From assembly GCA_003557825.1 (NCBI GenBank), contig PWNM01000250.1:1-9023 (forward strand): a stretch of DNA of 9,023 bases, written 5' to 3'. This DNA is from Candidatus Hydrogenedentota bacterium. Lineage in GTDB: Bacteria > Hydrogenedentota > Hydrogenedentia > Hydrogenedentales > SLHB01. Made by a program: the position numbers and the translations under genes. Of the stretch, positions 5,218 to 9,023 are shown in pieces (within the stretch, counting starts at the first letter, position 1; each line of letters opens with the position of its first letter). A model generated the notes under the pieces. The model saw only the letters and a list, made by a program, of their open reading frames with translations. It searched no databases and had not been told where the DNA came from.

Positions 5218-6303
5218 ATGGGACTGAAAACCATGGATGCTAACGGGCGCTCGCCCGACAAAATGCGCCTCTGTCCGAGCTGCCGCATGGAGATCAGCGT
5301 CCTTGCTACTGTATGCCGCTTCTGCGGACTCGAGGTTGGACGCCCTAAAGAGGAACAACGCCAGTTTTCCATCGACGATCTGGGCGGCGAACATGTCGAG
5401 CATCACAGTCCATCGAATAGCATCATGGAAGCGCTCGAAGAATTTCGCAGCGAAATGACCAATCAAAAGGAAACCAAGGCGAAGAAGACCAGCATTTTCA
5501 GTCGCAAAAGCGTCCCTCCTCCCGCTGTACCTCCTAAGGATCCCGGTCTCCCCGAGCTTGATGCGCGAAGTCAGGAGCTCGCCTCTTTGACTGGCGGCGG
5601 CCGGTCCTTTATTCATGGGAAGCACAGGGCGCGAAAGAAAAAATCGAGCAGCAGCGTCGACTGGCTTCGGCATGCCTTGGTGTTTGCGGCAGTCGTTGTG
5701 GCCATTCTTATCCTGTATTTCGGAGGTATCCAGGTTATGGCAGTCATCCGAAATATGCAGACCGATGAGCCCGTCAACGTGTTTGAACCGGCCAACCCGG
5801 CGATCCAGTTACTCGAACGGAATGGTCCGCCAATCGATACGTTGCAGGAAGCTGTCCGTCACTATCGAGAGTATCCAACCGAGACGAATGCGGCCATCCT
5901 GGACCGTGCGCGCAATCGGATTGAGCAGGACATACATGCGTTGGTGAACAGCGTCCCGTTCACCAACCGGGCGCATCGCGATGCCAATAGCTTGGTGAAC
6001 GCGGCCCATTCGGTGGATCCCAATCATTTCGGTTCCATCAAAGACGAAGTCGCACGTGAAATCCGGATCTATAACTCGCGTTTGGTTCAAACTTCGCACG
6101 AATCGTCCCCGCGCACCGCTACCATCCAGTTGACGAATCCCAATCAGACCACTTCAGAGATTACCATCAGCGAAGGCAACACGTTCCATGAGGGCCGTTT
6201 TCGGCTCGAACTGGTCCGGCGAGATGAAGTCATACTGATTGACACGGTTCGCGGAAACCGCCGCCTGCGTCTTTCGCCGGTCCAGGGAATTACTCCAGCA
6301 TAG
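5218..6303 (+). CDS. Zinc-ribbon, single-pass membrane protein of unknown function
   Basis: This 361-residue protein has a clear modular layout. Residues 19-36 hold a CPSC-x10-CRFC zinc ribbon (Cys19, Cys22, Cys33, Cys36). A charged, Pro-rich and probably disordered linker (about 45-145) ends in a basic cluster, HRARKKK (136-141). One membrane segment spans about 152-177. The basic residues before it predict an inside N-terminus and an outside C-terminus. Outside the membrane a helical region (about 190-292) is followed by a beta-rich end (about 298-355) with EGRFRLELVRRDEVILID. This C-terminal pattern loosely recalls the small beta domains of GspC/PilP-type secretion and pilus proteins; that likeness is an impression, not an assignment. 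I do not recognise the family. The layout of a cytoplasmic zinc ribbon, one helix and an external domain would suit a scaffold or transmembrane sensor. The gene appears monocistronic, with its own promoter region and a repeat-bearing leader. Confidence 0.8.
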   Translation: MGLKTMDANGRSPDKMRLCPSCRMEISVLATVCRFCGLEVGRPKEEQRQFSIDDLGGEHVEHHSPSNSIMEALEEFRSEMTNQKETKAKKTSIFSRKSVPPPAVPPKDPGLPELDARSQELASLTGGGRSFIHGKHRARKKKSSSSVDWLRHALVFAAVVVAILILYFGGIQVMAVIRNMQTDEPVNVFEPANPAIQLLERNGPPIDTLQEAVRHYREYPTETNAAILDRARNRIEQDIHALVNSVPFTNRAHRDANSLVNAAHSVDPNHFGSIKDEVAREIRIYNSRLVQTSHESSPRTATIQLTNPNQTTSEITISEGNTFHEGRFRLELVRRDEVILIDTVRGNRRLRLSPVQGITPA

Positions 6304-6354
6304 CCAGAATAACTCGGCGTACATCAGAAGCAGACCATGCTTTTATCATTGGAT

Positions 6355-6385
6355 TTGATTCCAACCGCTGATGCTGTGATACAGT
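6355..6385 (+). promoter_or_regulatory. Weak promoter candidate for the GH42-like gene
   Basis: TTGATT (6355-6360) is followed 19 bases later by TACAGT (6380-6385), 4 of 6 matches to TATAAT; a TG-GATACA alternative gives 17-base spacing. Both are imperfect. It lies just ahead of the G-rich hairpin, which would therefore be in the transcript leader. Confidence 0.2.
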
Positions 6386-6397
6386 CCCATCCACAAA

Positions 6398-6422
6398 CTG
6401 GGGACGGGAGGGGACGCCCCAG
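6398..6422 (+). terminator. G-rich hairpin: weak terminator or REP-like element
   Basis: CTGGGG (6398-6403) pairs with CCCCAG (6417-6422), and CG (6405-6406) with CG (6415-6416), across one bulged A, giving an 8-bp GC-rich stem with an 8-base purine loop. Only a TTTT run 6 bases downstream (6429-6432) follows, so it is a poor intrinsic terminator for the zinc-ribbon gene 95 bases upstream. It could be a regulatory leader hairpin of the glycosidase gene or a repetitive extragenic palindrome. Confidence 0.4.
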
Positions 6423-6466
6423 CCCAACTTTTCGTAGCTCAATCAACCAACCTTTTGGAGCACACC

Positions 6467-9023
6467 ATGAACGGCTTGTACTGGACCGTATTACCTGTAA
6501 TAACTGTCGCCCTGCTGATGGGAGTGCCCGCCGCTGCGGATGAGGAGCGTATCCCCCCCTTATCGGCTCCTTTGCCGGAGCCTGCCCCGGTCGCCGAGCA
6601 GGACCATTTGGGGTTCGTCGTCCATATGCATGAACGAGGCTTGGCCGAATACCTGGAAACCGGCGCACGGACCATGCTGATGAACCTGTTCTTCTGGAAC
6701 ATGCGGGACGAGGAGGAGCAGTTGCTCGATTTTGGCCGGGCCGAGGAATGGCTGGCCTGGCTCTATGTGAACGGTTTACATGGAGCGCCGATTATCGACA
6801 CGTCCCCCTATCACACCTACATCCCATGGCGCTCGGCAATCACAAAGGAACTGGGCGAAAACATCCGCAATCCCGAAGGAACACAAAGCGATTTCGGCTC
6901 GCCCTATTCCCCCACGTATAAATCCATGGTTGAGCAGTATGTGGCTGATCTAACCGGCTGGTTCATCGAACACGATACAGCGGGACGGGTTACGACCTAC
7001 GTAAACGGAGCGGAAGTGTTTTGGCCGGGCATGCTCGACTACGGCCCACTCGCGCAAGAGGAGTTCCGGAAGTGGCTGGTCGCTCGATACGATTCCTTGG
7101 AGGCGATCAACGATCGCTGGGGCGCATCGTTTGCTTCCGTTGACGACATCGAACCGGTTCCTGTCTACCGATTCGGGCAGATGGAGTTTGGGCCCAACAA
7201 TTTCTTTGTCGGCAGCTGGCAGGACGGCGCATGGATGCGGCCTATTGAGGACTTCACACCCGGAACGGTTTATGATGTACGGGCGGACGTCCGAGCGACG
7301 GATACCCTGATTGGCGGCGTAACGGCGTTGATGTTGTGGATGGGTGAAAACGACCAACGGCGGACGGACTGCATTGACGTGGCTAATGACACAAACGGCT
7401 CGTGGATGACTCTATCGCGCCGGGTAAAGGCGCCCGAATGGGCCACTGAAGCTCAGATTCTGCTCTCCCTGCAAAGTCACGGACAGGCCGAATGGCGCAA
7501 CGCCCGAATCACGGATGCAGCAACCGGTGATCTTCTCCTATGCATGGAGACCGAGGGAAACACAGGTGCTTCCGACGCTTGGTCGTTTGCGCGTTGGGGC
7601 GGCGACGTAAAAGAAGCAACGCGGGTTGATGACGATGTCGTCACCCTGATCCTGTCGGCAGAGCGTCCCGAATGGCCCTGTGAGCGCCCTCAAGCAGCTT
7701 GGTATGACTTTCACACCTTCTCGATGGAAACTTTCGCGCAGATCATGAACCATTGGGGACAACGTATCCGGCATCATGACCCAGATCGCGAGACCATGCA
7801 TTATCTCGGGTTCTTGCTGGGGACATTGAGCCAGTGGGACGACCTGATGCAGACGCAACGACCGGATATTTTTCTGGCCAATGCGCCGGATATTGACATC
7901 AACGGCCTACAGATTTGCGCGGCCAAAGGCGATTATCACTATGCCACGGCCGTGTTGGACTTGGCCCGTAAATACGGCAAACCCATGGTCGCGACGGACC
8001 TCCAGGATTTTACGCACGGAACCTACGTCGGCTTTAACTCGCTCAACCGCACCAGTTTGGCTTGCGTCGCCCACGGGATGACCGGCTCGTATTACTATAC
8101 ATGGAGAGACCACAACATTGATTACAACTGGTTCGAAAATTGGACCATGGGCGAGACGCGCCGAATGCTGACTGGGTTCCGTAAGACTCGCGATTTCGTT
8201 ACGGACGGCACGCTCGATGCGCAAGTTGCGTTCATCCTTCCGATTCTCCCCTATTGCGATGCGGATCCCGAAGGACGCAAATCGGACATGCTGGATGCCA
8301 TGGGTTGGTATAAGCTCCTTCGTCATGCAGGCGTAACACCGGATATTTACACGCCCTATGAACTCGACGGGAATTTTGGATGGGACCTTGGACATTATCC
8401 GGTTGTCTTTGTGCCGGACTGCCCATTCCTGCCGGTTAACGCCGCGGCCAAACTGCGGGATTATGTGGAAGCAGGGGGTACAATTGTGTTTGGAGGGCGT
8501 CCACCTATCTATGACGAAACCGGCCGCCTGCTTCCTGCGCCGTTTGGTTCGGAGGAACACCTGCTCCCCGAGCCGGGAGCCATACCGATGGGCTCCGGAA
8601 CAGCCCATTATACGGGCGATATGGATGGCAAAACATACCTGGGACCTATGTGGCGCACCCGCGTAGCCGGAAATACGCCGCCGTTGTATATCCCCGATTC
8701 CCAACGGACAGAGCCCATGCTGCAAGAGTACGAACGCGATCATTCCGCGATGATGGTCCGCGATATACTGGAAACGGTCAACGCGTTGCCCACAATCTAT
8801 ATGGACCAACCAGACGCCGATGTGGATGTCGTGATCTACGAGACTGCCGATGATATTCGGGCAATCCTGGTGCATAAAGGCGAAGGACAGCATTGGGGCG
8901 GTTCGGTAAGGGCCGCCGGCGAACTGGGCGAAGCGGTGGAAGTATTGGCCGATTTTGAGGCCCGTCCCGTCGAGGCTTCACGCGAAAACGGTGGCGAATG
9001 GAAGCTTAATCTGCCCGTGTTTA
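6467..9023 (+). CDS. Secreted GH42-like glycoside hydrolase (beta-galactosidase-type), 3' end missing
   Basis: The frame is open from ATG 6467 to the window end: 852 codons, C-terminus missing. GGAG (6457-6460) lies 6 bases before the ATG. Residues 1-24 look like a signal peptide ending AAA before Asp25, though without the usual Lys/Arg at the start, so the enzyme is probably exported. The layout follows GH42: a TIM barrel (about 45-235 and 408-575), a middle trimerisation-type domain with an amidotransferase-like fold (about 585-690, ending YVEAGGTIVFGG), and the start of a C-terminal beta domain (from about 795). Glu183 in NGAEVFWP is the expected acid/base, with the conserved helix EEFRKWLVARYDSLEAINDRWG after it. 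At the nucleophile strand GKPMVATD puts Asp511 where Glu is usual; the last strand reads SYYYTWRDHN. Residues about 236-395 form a beta-sandwich-like insert absent from classic GH42 enzymes. The substrate is probably a galactoside or related plant or algal glycan, but it is not proven, and activity is uncertain. Confidence 0.8.
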   Translation, partial: MNGLYWTVLPVITVALLMGVPAAADEERIPPLSAPLPEPAPVAEQDHLGFVVHMHERGLAEYLETGARTMLMNLFFWNMRDEEEQLLDFGRAEEWLAWLYVNGLHGAPIIDTSPYHTYIPWRSAITKELGENIRNPEGTQSDFGSPYSPTYKSMVEQYVADLTGWFIEHDTAGRVTTYVNGAEVFWPGMLDYGPLAQEEFRKWLVARYDSLEAINDRWGASFASVDDIEPVPVYRFGQMEFGPNNFFVGSWQDGAWMRPIEDFTPGTVYDVRADVRATDTLIGGVTALMLWMGENDQRRTDCIDVANDTNGSWMTLSRRVKAPEWATEAQILLSLQSHGQAEWRNARITDAATGDLLLCMETEGNTGASDAWSFARWGGDVKEATRVDDDVVTLILSAERPEWPCERPQAAWYDFHTFSMETFAQIMNHWGQRIRHHDPDRETMHYLGFLLGTLSQWDDLMQTQRPDIFLANAPDIDINGLQICAAKGDYHYATAVLDLARKYGKPMVATDLQDFTHGTYVGFNSLNRTSLACVAHGMTGSYYYTWRDHNIDYNWFENWTMGETRRMLTGFRKTRDFVTDGTLDAQVAFILPILPYCDADPEGRKSDMLDAMGWYKLLRHAGVTPDIYTPYELDGNFGWDLGHYPVVFVPDCPFLPVNAAAKLRDYVEAGGTIVFGGRPPIYDETGRLLPAPFGSEEHLLPEPGAIPMGSGTAHYTGDMDGKTYLGPMWRTRVAGNTPPLYIPDSQRTEPMLQEYERDHSAMMVRDILETVNALPTIYMDQPDADVDVVIYETADDIRAILVHKGEGQHWGGSVRAAGELGEAVEVLADFEARPVEASRENGGEWKLNLPVF

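Noticed and set aside
5116..5673. 185-codon minus-strand frame
   Set aside because: It runs antisense to the zinc-ribbon gene and its repeat leader; the repeat gives it a false repetitive C-terminal end, and it has no known motif.
7907..8893. 328-codon open frame on the minus strand
   Set aside because: It lies wholly opposite the glycosidase frame, whose protein is recognisable across the same bases; no domain is visible in the antisense product.

Overview
The window reads as ordinary chromosomal DNA of a GC-rich, free-living, probably Gram-negative-type bacterium. It shows strong Shine-Dalgarno sites, single-copy housekeeping and signalling genes, and no transposase, integrase, phage gene, tRNA, rRNA or CRISPR array. 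A uroporphyrinogen-decarboxylase-like (URO-D) gene and a secreted GH42-like glycosidase flank c-di-GMP signalling genes. That combination recalls Candidatus Hydrogenedentota or other PVC/Planctomycetes-like lineages. This placement is an impression from gene content and protein style, not a phylogenetic result.

Layout. At the left edge (1-215, minus strand) is the 5' end of a URO-D-family gene, divergent from everything else. All other genes are on the plus strand. A small PilZ protein (368-724) overlaps by one base (TAGTG) a fused two-domain ABC transporter permease (724-2343). After an 83-base gap with an extended -10 element and an inverted repeat comes a 422-residue protein with two HD-GYP-type metal centres in tandem (2427-3695). 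Then follows a branched-chain aminotransferase, ilvE (3862-4791). A 426-base stretch (4792-5217) holds a possible 44-codon ORF, a candidate promoter with an overlapping palindrome, and a 25-bp tandem repeat in the presumed leader of the next gene. That gene (5218-6303) encodes a zinc-ribbon protein with one membrane segment, function unknown. A 163-base gap with a G-rich hairpin precedes a large secreted GH42-like glycosidase (6467 to the window end, 852 codons visible, 3' end missing).

How the genes may work together. The PilZ protein (predicted c-di-GMP receptor) is translationally linked to the permease, and the next gene encodes a predicted c-di-GMP phosphodiesterase. The three could form a small c-di-GMP-linked transport module, although no ABC ATPase, substrate-binding protein or GGDEF cyclase is visible. 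ilvE, the zinc-ribbon protein and the glycosidase each look separately transcribed.

The observations most worth a second look are: (1) the PilZ/permease/tandem HD-GYP neighbourhood; (2) the HD-GYP protein, whose two halves have complementary departures from the signature; (3) the glycosidase, which carries a beta-sandwich-like insert inside its barrel and an Asp where the family's nucleophile Glu is expected; (4) the tandem repeat that places three SD-plus-ATG pairs ahead of the real start of the zinc-ribbon gene.
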